A DNA stretch of 64,000 bases from Pseudomonas sp. NCCP-436 (GTDB lineage Bacteria > Pseudomonadota > Gammaproteobacteria > Pseudomonadales > Pseudomonadaceae), in contig NZ_BPLZ01000005.1 in assembly GCF_019656335.1 (NCBI RefSeq), positions 160,188 through 224,187 on the forward strand, given 5' to 3'. Position 1 is the first letter of the stretch; each line of letters starts with the position of its first letter. This document shows, piece after piece, positions 18,830 through 28,042 of the stretch. The translations under genes and the position numbers were made by a program. The notes under the pieces are model-generated. The model saw only the letters and a program-made list of their open reading frames with translations. It had not been told where the DNA came from and made no database searches.

Positions 18830-20215
18830 TCAGCTGGCGTAGAGGTAGGCCTCGACATCCATGCCTGCATCGCGCATTTGCGCCAGCTTGTAACGCAGGG
18901 TGCGCGGGCTGATACCCAGACGCTCGGCAGCTTCCTTGCGCCTACCACGCTCGGCACGCAATGTGTCGATAATCATCTGGAACTCGCGACGGCGCAGATC
19001 CTCACCCAGAGCGCCGGCCTCAACAGTCACCGCTGGCTCCACAGGCGGCTGCGCAGAAACGCTGACGGGCGCCAATGCCAAGCCGGCCTGTACCTGCAAA
19101 CACAGATCCTGCGGCACAATCACCCCGCCTTGCTGCAGGATCAGCGCCCGCTGGATGGCATTGTCCAGCTCCCTCACATTGCCGGGCCAGGAGTGCTGCA
19201 CCAGGCAACGCGCGGCCTCTCCGGACAGACGCACCGCCGTCTGGTTCATTTTTCTCGCATGCTTGGCCAGCAGACGCTCGGCCAGCGGCAGAATATCGGC
19301 AGGACGTTCACGCAGTGGTCGCCAGGCCAAAGGAAAGACCGACAAGCGATAGTAGAGATCCTCGCGAAAACGCCCAGCTGCCACTTCACTGGCCAGATCC
19401 CGGTTACTGGTAGCCAGCACTCGGATATCCAGACGAGTCGGCTTGCGTGCGCCGACTCGCTCCACCTCTCGCTCCTGCAGTACACGCAACAGCTTGGCCT
19501 GCAGCCCCAGCGGCATTTCGGAAATCTCATCAAGCAAAATGGTACCGCCATCGGCCAGCTCAAACTTGCCCGGCTGAGCGCTGACAGCCCCGGTGAAGGC
19601 CCCCTTCTCGTGGCCAAAAAGCGTGGCTTCAAGCATGTTGTCGGGAATTGCAGCACAGTTGATTGCGATAAACGGCCCACTGGCACGTGGCGACTGCTGG
19701 TGAATGTAGCGCGCCAGCACTTCCTTGCCGGTACCGGACTCACCAGTGATCATTACCGTCGAGTCGCTCTGCGCCACGCGTGCGGCCAGCTCCAGCAACT
19801 GCCGACTGGCAGGCTCAACCGCCACCGGCCCGTCCTGCTCGGCCACCGGCAGGCGACCAAGAGCATGCCGAGCCACAAGCTCCAGCAGCGTGCGCGGCTC
19901 GAAGGGTTTTACCAGATAGTCTGCCGCCCCCTGACGAATGGCATCGACCGCCCGCTCCACTGCAGCAAAGGCCGTCATCAGCAAAACCGGCAGCTGCGGA
20001 TAGCGATTGCGGATCAGCCCCAGCAACTGATGTCCGTCCATACCTGGCATGTTGACGTCGCTGATTACCAGTCCGAACGACTCCTCGTCCAGCGCAACCA
20101 GCGCAGCTTCGGCACAGTCGACAGCCCGGTAGTCATACCCGCCGAGGCACAACGTGTCGGCCAGGGCTTCGCGCAGCGCGCGATCGTCTTCAACCAACAG
20201 CACTTTGGCAACCAT
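18830..20215 (-). CDS. fleR: Two-component response regulator FleR
   Basis: FleR is the sigma-54 activator of class III flagellar genes, phosphorylated by FleS. The 461-residue protein has a receiver domain (acidic pair at residues 10-11, phospho-acceptor Asp53 in ISDVNMPG), an AAA+ domain with GESGTGKE and the sigma-54-contact loop GAFTGA, and a C-terminal Fis-type helix-turn-helix (AERLGISPRTLRYKL). The start at 20215 has an AGGAG box and lies 2 bp after the fleS stop; an upstream in-frame Met is less likely. Confidence 0.97.
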   Translation of the reverse strand: MVAKVLLVEDDRALREALADTLCLGGYDYRAVDCAEAALVALDEESFGLVISDVNMPGMDGHQLLGLIRNRYPQLPVLLMTAFAAVERAVDAIRQGAADYLVKPFEPRTLLELVARHALGRLPVAEQDGPVAVEPASRQLLELAARVAQSDSTVMITGESGTGKEVLARYIHQQSPRASGPFIAINCAAIPDNMLEATLFGHEKGAFTGAVSAQPGKFELADGGTILLDEISEMPLGLQAKLLRVLQEREVERVGARKPTRLDIRVLATSNRDLASEVAAGRFREDLYYRLSVFPLAWRPLRERPADILPLAERLLAKHARKMNQTAVRLSGEAARCLVQHSWPGNVRELDNAIQRALILQQGGVIVPQDLCLQVQAGLALAPVSVSAQPPVEPAVTVEAGALGEDLRRREFQMIIDTLRAERGRRKEAAERLGISPRTLRYKLAQMRDAGMDVEAYLYAS

Positions 20216-20217
20216 GG

Positions 20218-21432
20218 TTACTCCTGAGTCGAGCAAGGAGCCGCTTCAAGCAGCGGCAGGGAGACAATGGCACAGGTACCACGCCCCTCGCGGGAGCGCA
20301 GCAGCAGCTGACCGTGGTGCGCGCGCGCCACGGCCTTGACGACGGCCAGACCCAGACCGGTTCCGGTGGTCTTGGTGGTAAAGAAGGGTTCACCCAAACG
20401 CGCCAGAGTCTCGTGGCTCATGCCCGGACCGTTGTCGCTGACGCACAGGCGCAACTGGTTGGCACGACGATACAGGTGGATCTTCAGCTGTGACCGAGGG
20501 CCAGCTGCTTGCACCGCGTTGTCGATCAGGTTAAGCACGATGCCAACCAGAGTGTCGCGATTGCATAGCAATTCACCCTCGCGTACGTCGCACTGCCAAC
20601 GAACCCTCACCTCACCCAGATGCGCCTCGGCAGCGGCTCGCACAGCATCGAACAATTGCCTCGGCGCCAGACGATCCGACAGGGGCAACTCGCCGCGTGC
20701 GAATACCAGCATATCGCGCACCTGGTTCTCCAACTCGTGCAACCGTTCCTTCAGACGTCCGGCAAAACGCTGCTGCTGCTCGACAGGCAACACATGGTCA
20801 CTGAGGTGACCGGCATATAGCAGGGCAGCCGACAGCGGCGTGCGGATCTGATGAGCCAGAGAGGCGACCATACGGCCGAGAGCGGAAAGACGCTCATGAC
20901 GGGACAACTGGTCTTGCAGGCGGCGGGTTTCCGTCAGATCCGTGAGCAGTACCAATTGTCCAGGCTCGCCATGTAACGAGCGCGTGGCAATTGACAGGCG
21001 ACGACCGTCATGCAGGGAAATCTCGTGCCCATCGTCCTTGCGAGGTGCAAAGCAGCGGGCGATCACCTGACGCCAGAGCATACCCACCAGCGGCTGGCCA
21101 AGCAGAGCCCGGGCCACAGGATTGGCTTCGCGCACCACGCCCTGCCCATCGATCACGATGACCCCGCCAGGCAACAGATCCAGCAGGCTCTGCAGCCGAT
21201 GGGCCAGACGTTCTTTCTCCGCCAACTCCTGCATGCGCTGGGCACTAACCAGGGCCAACTGGCCCTTCAGCTCATTGACCCGCGCCTCCAGCAGACTGTA
21301 GGACTCGCTCAACTGGCTGGACATCTGGTTGAACAGGGCGAGAGCCTGTTCCATACCGGCACGGCTGGCAGAATCGAAGGACGCAGGCTGGCCTGGCTCG
21401 ACGGGCTCGAATGGACGAAGGTTGACTGTCAT
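20218..21432 (-). CDS. fleS: Two-component sensor kinase FleS
   Basis: FleS is a soluble histidine kinase that activates FleR. The 404-residue protein has a PAS-like domain (LDLLPGGVIVIDGQGVVREAN), a HisKA helix (VASLAHQIRTPLSAALL, acceptor His near residue 198) and an ATPase domain with NLIDNAVQAAG, VSDNGPGM and TGTGLGLAV. No transmembrane segment is seen, so the signal must be cytosolic. The start at 21432 is preceded by GAGAGGA. Confidence 0.96.
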   Translation of the reverse strand: MTVNLRPFEPVEPGQPASFDSASRAGMEQALALFNQMSSQLSESYSLLEARVNELKGQLALVSAQRMQELAEKERLAHRLQSLLDLLPGGVIVIDGQGVVREANPVARALLGQPLVGMLWRQVIARCFAPRKDDGHEISLHDGRRLSIATRSLHGEPGQLVLLTDLTETRRLQDQLSRHERLSALGRMVASLAHQIRTPLSAALLYAGHLSDHVLPVEQQQRFAGRLKERLHELENQVRDMLVFARGELPLSDRLAPRQLFDAVRAAAEAHLGEVRVRWQCDVREGELLCNRDTLVGIVLNLIDNAVQAAGPRSQLKIHLYRRANQLRLCVSDNGPGMSHETLARLGEPFFTTKTTGTGLGLAVVKAVARAHHGQLLLRSREGRGTCAIVSLPLLEAAPCSTQE

Positions 21433-21485
21433 CGGTTCCTCTCGCATGACACACCGTCAGAATACGGGCGGTTACGAGAGGTTTA

Positions 21486-21500
21486 GCAATCCTCATGCCG
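21486..21500 (-). promoter_or_regulatory. Sigma-54 promoter upstream of fleSR
   Basis: The minus strand reads CGGCATGAGGATTGC, with GG and GC 10 bp apart, about 55 bp upstream of fleS. FleQ-dependent expression of fleSR from sigma-54 is established in P. aeruginosa. The first base differs from the consensus T. Confidence 0.7.
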
Positions 21501-21530
21501 ACTTTTTTGGCGTTTATTATCAACAACTTA

Positions 21531-21567
21531 AAAATAAAGCCGGCAGCTCGCGTCAAAGCTCCGGCTT
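21531..21567 (-). terminator. Rho-independent terminator after fleQ
   Basis: On the minus strand, AAGCCGG-AGCT pairs with AGCT-GCCGGCTT across a short loop and is followed by TATTTTT. It lies about 20 bp after the fleQ stop and just upstream of the fleS promoter. Confidence 0.8.
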
Positions 21568-21586
21568 CATTGTCGACCTGGAATAC

Positions 21587-23062
21587 TCAGTCAATGGCCT
21601 GGCCGTCCTCATCTCGACGTCCCATGCCGTACTTGCGCATCTTCTCCACCAGAGTCGTACGACGGATACGCAGGCGCTCGGCAGCTCGCGCCACAACGCC
21701 ACCGGCATCATCCAGTGCCTGCTGAATCAGCCCCTGCTCCAGGTTGCCGAGGTAGTCTTTCAAGTCTAGCCCCTCCGGCGGCAGCATGGCCGGCGAATCG
21801 ACGCCAGGCAAGCCGGCCATGATCGCCGCCCGTTCCTCCATCTCGTCACGCAGACTGGCTGCCAATTGTTCGTCCTCGTCATCCACATGGCGGAACTTCT
21901 TCGGCAACTCGCCGACTCCGATGACGCCGTACGGGTGCATGATCGCCATACGCTCGACCAGGTTGGCCAGCTCTCGCACGTTGCCTGCCCAGTCATGGCG
22001 ACACAGCGACATGATGGCTGCGGAATTGAAGCGTATGGAGCCGCGCTTTTCGTGCTCCATACGGGAAATCAGCTCGTTCAGCAACAGAGGGATATCCTCA
22101 ATGCGCTCACGCAGCGGCGCCATTTCGATAGGGAACACATTGAGGCGGTAGTACAGATCCTCGCGGAAGGTACCTTCCTCGATCATTTTTTCCAGATTCT
22201 TATGAGTCGCCGCAATGATGCGTACATCGGCAGTCTGCGTTTTGTTGCTGCCAACCCGCTCAAAAGTGCGCTCCTGCAATACACGCAAAAGCTTGACCTG
22301 CATGGGCAGCGGCATATCGCCAATCTCGTCAAGGAACAACGTGCCGCCATTGGCCAGCTCGAAACGCCCTGCACGACTGGTGATAGCCCCGGTAAAGGCT
22401 CCTTTTTCGTGACCAAACAGTTCGCTTTCCAGCAACTCAGCCGGAATAGCGCCACAGTTGACCGGCACGAAGGGCGCCTGACGCCGCTTGGAATGGTAGT
22501 GCAGGTTTCGCGCTACCACCTCCTTGCCGGTACCGGATTCGCCAAGAATCAGTACGTTTGCCTCTGTGTCAGCCACCTGCTGCATCATTTGCCGGACCTG
22601 CTGAATCGCCCGACTGGTACCAACCAGACTGCGAAACAGATTTGGCTCGCGCTGGCGACCACGCTCCCGGGCCTGATCGTACATCTCTCGATACACCTGG
22701 GCGCGGTGCAACGAATCCAGCAATTTGTTGTAGCTCAGTGGAACTTCCAGGGTGGCCAGCACACGGCGGCGTAGATCCTCTGGCCATTCATGACTGGCCG
22801 AATCACTCAGCGCCAGCAATGGAAGAAACTCATCCCAGGCAGCGACCTGTTTGGTCAACTCGAGTGCCCCGCCCCGACTTTCAACCTCTCCCAGCAACAC
22901 ACAAAGCACTTCCCGACTCGACTCCAGAGCGCTCACCGCCTCACGCCAGCTCTCGCTAGTACAGCTCAGGAATTCCTCGCCGAGAAAATTCAGAATGATC
23001 GCAAGTTCGTGACGGCGCGCAGCATTGTCGTCGATCAGCAGGATTTTGGTTTCACGCCACAT
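21587..23062 (-). CDS. fleQ: Master flagellar transcription activator FleQ
   Basis: FleQ is the sigma-54-dependent enhancer-binding protein at the top of the Pseudomonas flagellar cascade. In P. aeruginosa it also binds c-di-GMP and controls exopolysaccharide genes. The 491-residue protein has a degenerate receiver-like N-terminal domain, an AAA+ domain with Walker A GESGTGKE at residues 174-181 and GAFTGA at 221-226, and a C-terminal Fis-type helix-turn-helix ([19 protein letters not shown]). It starts [14 protein letters not shown] 240-bp gap upstream should hold its own promoter. Confidence 0.98.
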   Translation of the reverse strand: MWRETKILLIDDNAARRHELAIILNFLGEEFLSCTSESWREAVSALESSREVLCVLLGEVESRGGALELTKQVAAWDEFLPLLALSDSASHEWPEDLRRRVLATLEVPLSYNKLLDSLHRAQVYREMYDQARERGRQREPNLFRSLVGTSRAIQQVRQMMQQVADTEANVLILGESGTGKEVVARNLHYHSKRRQAPFVPVNCGAIPAELLESELFGHEKGAFTGAITSRAGRFELANGGTLFLDEIGDMPLPMQVKLLRVLQERTFERVGSNKTQTADVRIIAATHKNLEKMIEEGTFREDLYYRLNVFPIEMAPLRERIEDIPLLLNELISRMEHEKRGSIRFNSAAIMSLCRHDWAGNVRELANLVERMAIMHPYGVIGVGELPKKFRHVDDEDEQLAASLRDEMEERAAIMAGLPGVDSPAMLPPEGLDLKDYLGNLEQGLIQQALDDAGGVVARAAERLRIRRTTLVEKMRKYGMGRRDEDGQAID

Positions 23063-23302
23063 GTTGTGCTTGTCTGACCCTGGAGATGAAAGTGATGATG
23101 CGCCTGCCGCTGGACATAGCCAGGCAATTGGCCACTAGTAAAGTCAAAAAACTCAAGGCTGTCAAATTTATGACGTACGAGTAGATATATCAGAGTCCCA
23201 GATAGCCAACCGCAGTACCGGATGAACAGCTATGAAGGACGAAAGGAAGTCAAGCGGGAGGGTAGCGAGGCCCGGATTACCGGCCCCGCAAAACATAGAA
23301 AA

Positions 23303-23596
23303 TCAGCCGAAAAGCTGATAAACCTTAGCACCCTGGTGAGACTGGTTGAGCTGGATCAGCTCTCCGGCAAGACGTTGCTGCTCAGCCTGGCAGACGCTGA
23401 CCAGCTCGCGATACAGCGCCAGCAGGTTCTCCATGCTGCTCCGCAGCTGAGCCTCATCCTGACTGTCGACCATGGCCGCTTCCACCGCCAGCCTGCACTG
23501 CAAGTCCAGCTCACCGATGGCGGACCAGTCCTGCCTGACCAGAGCATCACGCAGAGCCGATCCGGTCGCCTCCAAACGCTGGACAGATGAACTCAT
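23303..23596 (-). CDS. fliT: FliT-type flagellar chaperone
   Basis: This small helical protein (97 residues) follows the two fliS-type genes, at the position of fliT (called fleP in some P. aeruginosa annotations). FliT chaperones the cap protein FliD. The start at 23596 (MSSSVQRLEATGSALRDAL) has a strong GGAGGAGA box. The longer frame has no ribosome-binding site and overlaps fliS. Sequence conservation in this family is low, so position carries much of the call. Confidence 0.8.
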   Translation of the reverse strand: MSSSVQRLEATGSALRDALVRQDWSAIGELDLQCRLAVEAAMVDSQDEAQLRSSMENLLALYRELVSVCQAEQQRLAGELIQLNQSHQGAKVYQLFG

Positions 23597-23621
23597 TCTC
23601 TTCTCCTCCGGTGCCATTGGC

Positions 23622-24002
23622 TCAATCGGCGATGCCATCCCAACCGGTCTTGATGTCCCGCAGCAAACCTGCAACCTCCTCAAGCACAGCCGGTTCATTG
23701 CTGATGTTCGCCTCGGTCAGACGCGCCATCATATACCCGTACAGGCTATCGAGGTTACCCGCCAGTTCACCACCCTGCTGGTGATCCAGACTATCACGAA
23801 GCCCGGCAATGATCGCAATGCTCTTGCCGATCAGTTCGCCTTTCAATGCCGTCTGCCCGCGCTCCATGGCACCACGCGCCTGAGCGATACGGGTCAAACC
23901 ACCTTCCATCAGCATCTGGATCAGGCGATGGGGACTGGCATCGACGACACGTGCCTGGGTATTGACACTCTGATACTGCTTAAGGGCCGACGCTGCATAC
24001 AT
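23622..24002 (-). CDS. fliS: Flagellin chaperone FliS
   Basis: FliS binds the disordered C-terminus of flagellin and delivers it to the export gate. The 126-residue four-helix protein starts MYAASALKQYQSVNTQARVVDASPHRLIQMLMEG, which is the classical FliS N-terminus, and has the expected YGYMMARLTEAN segment. It follows a second fliS-like gene by 89 bp and precedes fliT by 25 bp. Confidence 0.93.
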   Translation of the reverse strand: MYAASALKQYQSVNTQARVVDASPHRLIQMLMEGGLTRIAQARGAMERGQTALKGELIGKSIAIIAGLRDSLDHQQGGELAGNLDSLYGYMMARLTEANISNEPAVLEEVAGLLRDIKTGWDGIAD

Positions 24003-24091
24003 GGTCGATCTCGCTATGTTGACTGGCTGATACCCAAGTTATCGGCCAGCGCGAGATAAGCTTTAGCCATTGCAGGCAAAATCACCCAGAT

Positions 24092-24487
24092 TTATCGCCC
24101 AGCCTCATCATGAGCCTCGACTTCCGAGGCGATGGCATCCCATGCGTCCTTGACCTGTGCCAGCAAGATCTCGACTTCATCCAGGCTGCGCACTTCCTGC
24201 TCCAGAGCTACCCCGGCAAGCCGGCGGGTCATATAGTCATAGAGAGCTTCAAGGTTCTCGGCGATTTCCCCGCCAGTCTCCTTATCCAGACAGGCCTGCA
24301 ACACGCCGAGAATACTCAGGGTGCTACCCACAGCCATGCCACGGGCTTCACTATCACCCTTGAGCTGAGCCAGACGTGCCCGACGTAGCCGCTCCAGAGC
24401 ACCGTCAAGCAGCATCTGTACGGCACGATACCGTGACACTTCCTGGCTACTATTGATACTTCTGTAGGTATCAATGGGGCTGCTCAT
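24092..24487 (-). CDS. Second, divergent FliS-like chaperone
   Basis: This 131-residue protein has the FliS pattern ([33 protein letters not shown], then [12 protein letters not shown]) but differs clearly from the canonical FliS encoded next to it. It overlaps the fliD stop by 4 bp (ATGA), so it is translationally coupled to fliD. Pairs of FliS paralogues occur in several Pseudomonas. Which filament protein each one serves cannot be told from sequence. Confidence 0.85.
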   Translation of the reverse strand: MSSPIDTYRSINSSQEVSRYRAVQMLLDGALERLRRARLAQLKGDSEARGMAVGSTLSILGVLQACLDKETGGEIAENLEALYDYMTRRLAGVALEQEVRSLDEVEILLAQVKDAWDAIASEVEAHDEAGR

Positions 24488-25884
24488 TTGTCTTTCCTGA
24501 CAACTCCCGGAAGATTGGCTAGGGCACTGCTCATCCAGTCGCTGGTACGGGTCAACTGGCCAATGAGAGTGTCCATCGCATTATATTGGGCGTACAACCG
24601 AGCCTGCATTTTCTCCACCCGCAGATCCAGCGCCGCACGCTGTTCCTTGACGTCTTCGCGGGTTTTTTCGTAGCCCTTGACACGCTGTTCCAGTACACCG
24701 TCAGTTTTGGTATAGCTGTTCACACTATTGTTCAGCCGCCCCATCAACCCTTCAGTCCCCGTCAGGAAACGACCAACACCGTCATAGTTCTCCGCAAGCG
24801 CCTTGTCCAGCTTGGCACTATTGATAGACAGCTTGCCGTCCTTGCCAGTAGTGATACCAAGATCGGCCAGCACCCGAAAGTCCCCGGACTCAGTATTGGC
24901 AGCCGGCGCCCCCAGTTCTTTGCGCAAACCGTTGAGCAGATTGCGCACCGAGGTGTCCCCCACCAGGCCTCCCACCAACGGTGTGCTGCCGCTCACCTGG
25001 GTCACCCGGGTCAACGAATCCGTAGTGGTAATCAGCTTGTTGTAGGCATCAACGAATTTCTGCAGGTTACTCTTGACCGCTGCGGTATTGTCACCAACGG
25101 TCAGATTGATCACCTTGTTTTCATCTGAGCCATTAGCCTGCAGCAAGTTGAAGGTCACGCCCTCAATTACCTTGCTCACCTGGTTGGAAGCGCTTTCCAG
25201 CTCCAGACCATCGACTTTAAAGCGAGCATTGGTGGCACTGACAACGCTTGCACCGCTAGCCAGAGCGTCCAGTGATGAGGGATTGTCGGGGTCGTTCGCC
25301 TCGACGGAAATACTGAGATCGTTGCCGTCCCCGGTCTTGTTCGAAGAAAGTACCAAACGCGAGCTACCAGCAACCGGATCGCTGATGATATTGGCGCTGA
25401 TACCCTCATCCTTGAGGCGCTCATTGATGGCATCGCGCACATCCTTGAGGGTAGCTCCGTCGGCGATCTCCAGATTGAACTCCTCAGTACCGAGCCCTAT
25501 ACGCAGCGTGCCTCCGGTCTCGAAGACAGCCGAAGAGTCACCCGCAACTACGCCCGAGGTCAGCTTGCTGGAGGTGGCCAGGCTCAACACTTCAATACTG
25601 TACTTACCGGCAAGTGCGTTCTTGTCAGCGGTAGCAGTCACCCGCGCACTATCGGACGAGGAGGCCGTGCGCGTGTTGAACAGACTGATGTCGTTAAGCC
25701 CCTTCAGCGCCGTCTGGAATTCGCTCAGCGCGCTGCGCAGGGTACCCAGAGCAGAAATCTTGGCGGTCGCGTTGGCTTCCACTCGGTTCAGCTGGGAATC
25801 TTTAGGAGCACGCTCCGCCGCAATCGTCGCCTGGACGATCGAGTCGATGTCGATGCCCGAACCTATACCTGTAATACCCGCCAT
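24484..25884 (-). CDS. fliD: Flagellar filament cap protein FliD
   Basis: FliD caps the growing filament and, in P. aeruginosa, binds mucin. The 466-residue protein has the N-terminal FliD domain ([27 protein letters not shown]), Ser/Thr/Asp-rich surface domains in the middle and a helical C-terminal coiled coil ([39 protein letters not shown]). Length and both ends are typical. Confidence 0.96.
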   Translation of the reverse strand: MAGITGIGSGIDIDSIVQATIAAERAPKDSQLNRVEANATAKISALGTLRSALSEFQTALKGLNDISLFNTRTASSSDSARVTATADKNALAGKYSIEVLSLATSSKLTSGVVAGDSSAVFETGGTLRIGLGTEEFNLEIADGATLKDVRDAINERLKDEGISANIISDPVAGSSRLVLSSNKTGDGNDLSISVEANDPDNPSSLDALASGASVVSATNARFKVDGLELESASNQVSKVIEGVTFNLLQANGSDENKVINLTVGDNTAAVKSNLQKFVDAYNKLITTTDSLTRVTQVSGSTPLVGGLVGDTSVRNLLNGLRKELGAPAANTESGDFRVLADLGITTGKDGKLSINSAKLDKALAENYDGVGRFLTGTEGLMGRLNNSVNSYTKTDGVLEQRVKGYEKTREDVKEQRAALDLRVEKMQARLYAQYNAMDTLIGQLTRTSDWMSSALANLPGVVRKDK

Positions 25885-25937
25885 AATCTTCCACCTCGTC
25901 AGAAAACCGACATCCGCCAGCCATCACGGTAGATACA

Positions 25938-25952
25938 TCAAGAAACGTGCCG
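25938..25952 (-). promoter_or_regulatory. Weak sigma-54-like site upstream of fliD
   Basis: The minus strand reads CGGCACGTTTCTTGA. The -24 half is good, but the -12 half ends GA instead of GC. It lies about 55 bp upstream of fliD and downstream of the flaG terminator, where a sigma-54 promoter is expected. It is only a candidate. Confidence 0.4.
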
Positions 25953-25968
25953 ATGACCTTCAAAACGC

Positions 25969-26020
25969 AAAACGAACTCTGCAGGCAAAGCCTTGTAGCT
26001 TTGCCTGCAGAGTTCGTTTT
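25969..26020. terminator. Perfect 23-bp hairpin between flaG and fliD
   Basis: The left arm at 25969-25991 and right arm at 25998-26020 are perfect reverse complements, with a 6-nt loop. The arms end in AAAA/TTTT, so transcripts from either strand would end in a U-tract. It separates flaG from the fliD operon and should act as a strong, possibly bidirectional terminator. Confidence 0.85.
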
Positions 26021-26032
26021 CTCTGATCATCC

Positions 26033-26410
26033 TTACACCTGCGCCGTAAACAGCAGACTGCGCGCTTCGGATAGCCTCTCGGCCAACTCCAATGCCTCCT
26101 CGGAAGGAATCTGCCGGATTACGTCACCGGAGTGAGTATCCGTGACCTTGACTATCACCTTACCGGAACTGTCATCAAGCGAGAAATTCAGATCGCGCCG
26201 TACCGACTGTACGAACTCCTGAATATTCTCCACGGCTTCCCGAATCCCCCGCGCCCCAGACTGCGCAACGGCTACCGGCTGCACCTTATCCTCCACACCT
26301 TCGGCCCGCCTCGTGGATTCATCACCCCGGGCACTACCGGAAACCTGTTCAGAGGTTCTGGGCGCTGCAGTTCTGGTATTCAACCAATCATTTATTGAGC
26401 TGATATCCAT
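26033..26410 (-). CDS. flaG: FlaG family protein
   Basis: FlaG proteins are small proteins encoded between fliC and fliD that affect filament length. The 125-residue protein has a hydrophilic N-terminal half and the conserved C-terminal FlaG domain (LNFSLDDSSGKVIVKVTDTHSGDVIRQIPSEEAL). It lies 71 bp after fliC and is followed by a strong terminator. Confidence 0.92.
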   Translation of the reverse strand: MDISSINDWLNTRTAAPRTSEQVSGSARGDESTRRAEGVEDKVQPVAVAQSGARGIREAVENIQEFVQSVRRDLNFSLDDSSGKVIVKVTDTHSGDVIRQIPSEEALELAERLSEARSLLFTAQV

Positions 26411-26433
26411 GGTTTTTTCCTCGTAATGAGGTA

Positions 26434-26463
26434 ATGGGGAGAAAGGCTACCCTTTCTCCCCAT
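26434..26463. terminator. Hairpin after fliC (partial terminator or mRNA 3' protector)
   Basis: A perfect 13-bp stem with a 4-nt loop lies between the fliC stop and flaG. No U-run follows on the minus strand. It may limit read-through into flaG or protect the abundant flagellin mRNA from 3' exonucleases. Confidence 0.6.
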
Positions 26464-26481
26464 CCTTGTCGCCCACTTCGC

Positions 26482-27678
26482 TTAGCCAAGCAGACTGAGT
26501 ACCGCCTGTGGCAGCTGGTTGGCCTGGGCCAGGATCGCAGTACCGGCTTGCTGCAGGATCTGGTTCTTGGTCAGGTTAGCCGTTTCTGCGGCGAAGTCAG
26601 TGTCCTGAATCCGGCCGCGGGCCGCCGATACGTTCTCCGAGATGTTCTGCAGGTTGGCGATGGTATTTTCGAAGCGATTCTGCACAGCACCCAGATCGGC
26701 GCGCTGAGCATCAATCGCCTGGATGGCCTGGTCGATAACGATGACTGCCTTCTGCGAACCGATAACATCGGTAATATCGATGTCGTCCACTCGGTTACCG
26801 CTTTCCACATTGGCGACCGCAATGTTGGTTCCAGTTGCCGCTTTTGCCGCCGCCACAGTCGCGCCACTGGCAAAGGTGAAGCTGGCAATATTGGTGCTGG
26901 AAGCACCCACTGCACCAGAAGTCAGCGAGGTGACCAGGTCGATGTCGCCGGAATCGTTGATGAAGGCGCCCACACCGATATTGGCGTCGTTGATCACTGT
27001 TGCCAGTGCCTGAACCTGCTCTTTCACCGTTGCGCCACTGGCGAAAGTCGCAGTGAAGGTGCGAATCTCCCCCCCCTCCATCTGCACTTTGACGGCAATG
27101 GCACCGGAGGCGGCAGCCTTAGAAGAGGCAATGGAGGATGCAGAAATGCTGCCAGAGGCGAAACTACCCTCCAGCGACTCGGTGCTCATCTCGTCAATCT
27201 TGACGCTGATGGTTTCGTTGGCCGCACTACCAACCTGGAAGGTAGTGGTTTCGAAAGTACCGTCGAGCAGTTTGCGACCACCGAAAGTGGTGGTATTCGC
27301 AATACGGTTCAACTCTTTCTTGAGCTCGTTCACTTCCGAGTTCAGGGCCTTACGCTCTTCATCACTGTTGGAACCGTTGGCTGCCTGCAAAGCCAGATCG
27401 CGCATGCGCTGCAGAATATTGGTGGACTGTTGCAGAGCTCCCTCGGCGGTTTGCGCCATGGAAATACCGTCATTGGAGTTCTTGACCGCAACGTTCAGGC
27501 CATTAATCTGACTGGTCAGACGGTTGGCGATCTGCAGACCGGCGGCATCGTCCTTGGCGCTGTTGATGCGCGAACCGGTGGACAGACGCTGCAGGGAAGT
27601 ATCCAGAGCCTTGGACGAAGTATTCAGATTGCGTTGAGTATTCAGGGACGCAATGTTGGTATTGACGGTCAAAGCCAT
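26482..27678 (-). CDS. fliC: Flagellin FliC
   Basis: FliC is the filament subunit. The 398-residue protein has the conserved D0/D1 N-terminus ([40 protein letters not shown]) and C-terminus ([20 protein letters not shown]). The central domain at about residues 150-300 is Ala/Ser/Thr-rich and short, close in length to P. aeruginosa a-type flagellin. Exposed Ser/Thr residues there are plausible O-glycan sites given the neighbouring glycosylation island. A GGAGGA box and a sigma-28 promoter lie upstream. Confidence 0.97.
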   Translation of the reverse strand: MALTVNTNIASLNTQRNLNTSSKALDTSLQRLSTGSRINSAKDDAAGLQIANRLTSQINGLNVAVKNSNDGISMAQTAEGALQQSTNILQRMRDLALQAANGSNSDEERKALNSEVNELKKELNRIANTTTFGGRKLLDGTFETTTFQVGSAANETISVKIDEMSTESLEGSFASGSISASSIASSKAAASGAIAVKVQMEGGEIRTFTATFASGATVKEQVQALATVINDANIGVGAFINDSGDIDLVTSLTSGAVGASSTNIASFTFASGATVAAAKAATGTNIAVANVESGNRVDDIDITDVIGSQKAVIVIDQAIQAIDAQRADLGAVQNRFENTIANLQNISENVSAARGRIQDTDFAAETANLTKNQILQQAGTAILAQANQLPQAVLSLLG

Positions 27679-28042
27679 GATGATTGTCCTCCATCGGACC
27701 TAGCTGTTTGCCTGAGCCTGCGACCTCGGGCGGGCAGTGCCCAGGCACCCATAAAGTTCGCATTCGTCTCTTGTATCGGCGCTTTCCGTCAGAGCTTTAG
27801 GCTTTTTTGCAGTTTTTTCACCATTCCTATTTTTTTCTTATAAAACAATAACCTAACTAACAAATCCGCTCTCAGTGACGGCAAACGATGCCTCCATTGC
27901 GCTCTCATGCGCCTCACTTGCCCGAAGCGAGAAGCATCAGGCCTGTACGCAATCGATACAGGCCCGCCGTCCGTTGAATCGGCGTCAAACCATGAATGGC
28001 CTGGGCCTGTCATTACCGACTGCGCTCTGCAGCCTACAGTCC
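27679..28042. other. Intergenic region between the glycan island and fliC
   Basis: These 364 bases contain the fliC leader (about 95 nt) and the sigma-28 promoter at 27774-27800. T-rich tracts on the plus strand lie at 27800-27840. A small inverted repeat (GGCCTGTA/TACAGGCC, 27940-27964) follows the large glycosyltransferase gene and may end its transcript, although no U-run is seen. No reading frame is credible. Confidence 0.6.
27774..27800 (-). promoter_or_regulatory. Sigma-28 (FliA) promoter of fliC
   Basis: On the minus strand CTAAAG at 27800-27795 is followed after 14 bp by GCCGATA at 27780-27774, matching the FliA -35/-10 pattern. The spacing leaves a leader of about 90 nt before the fliC start. 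Confidence 0.85.
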
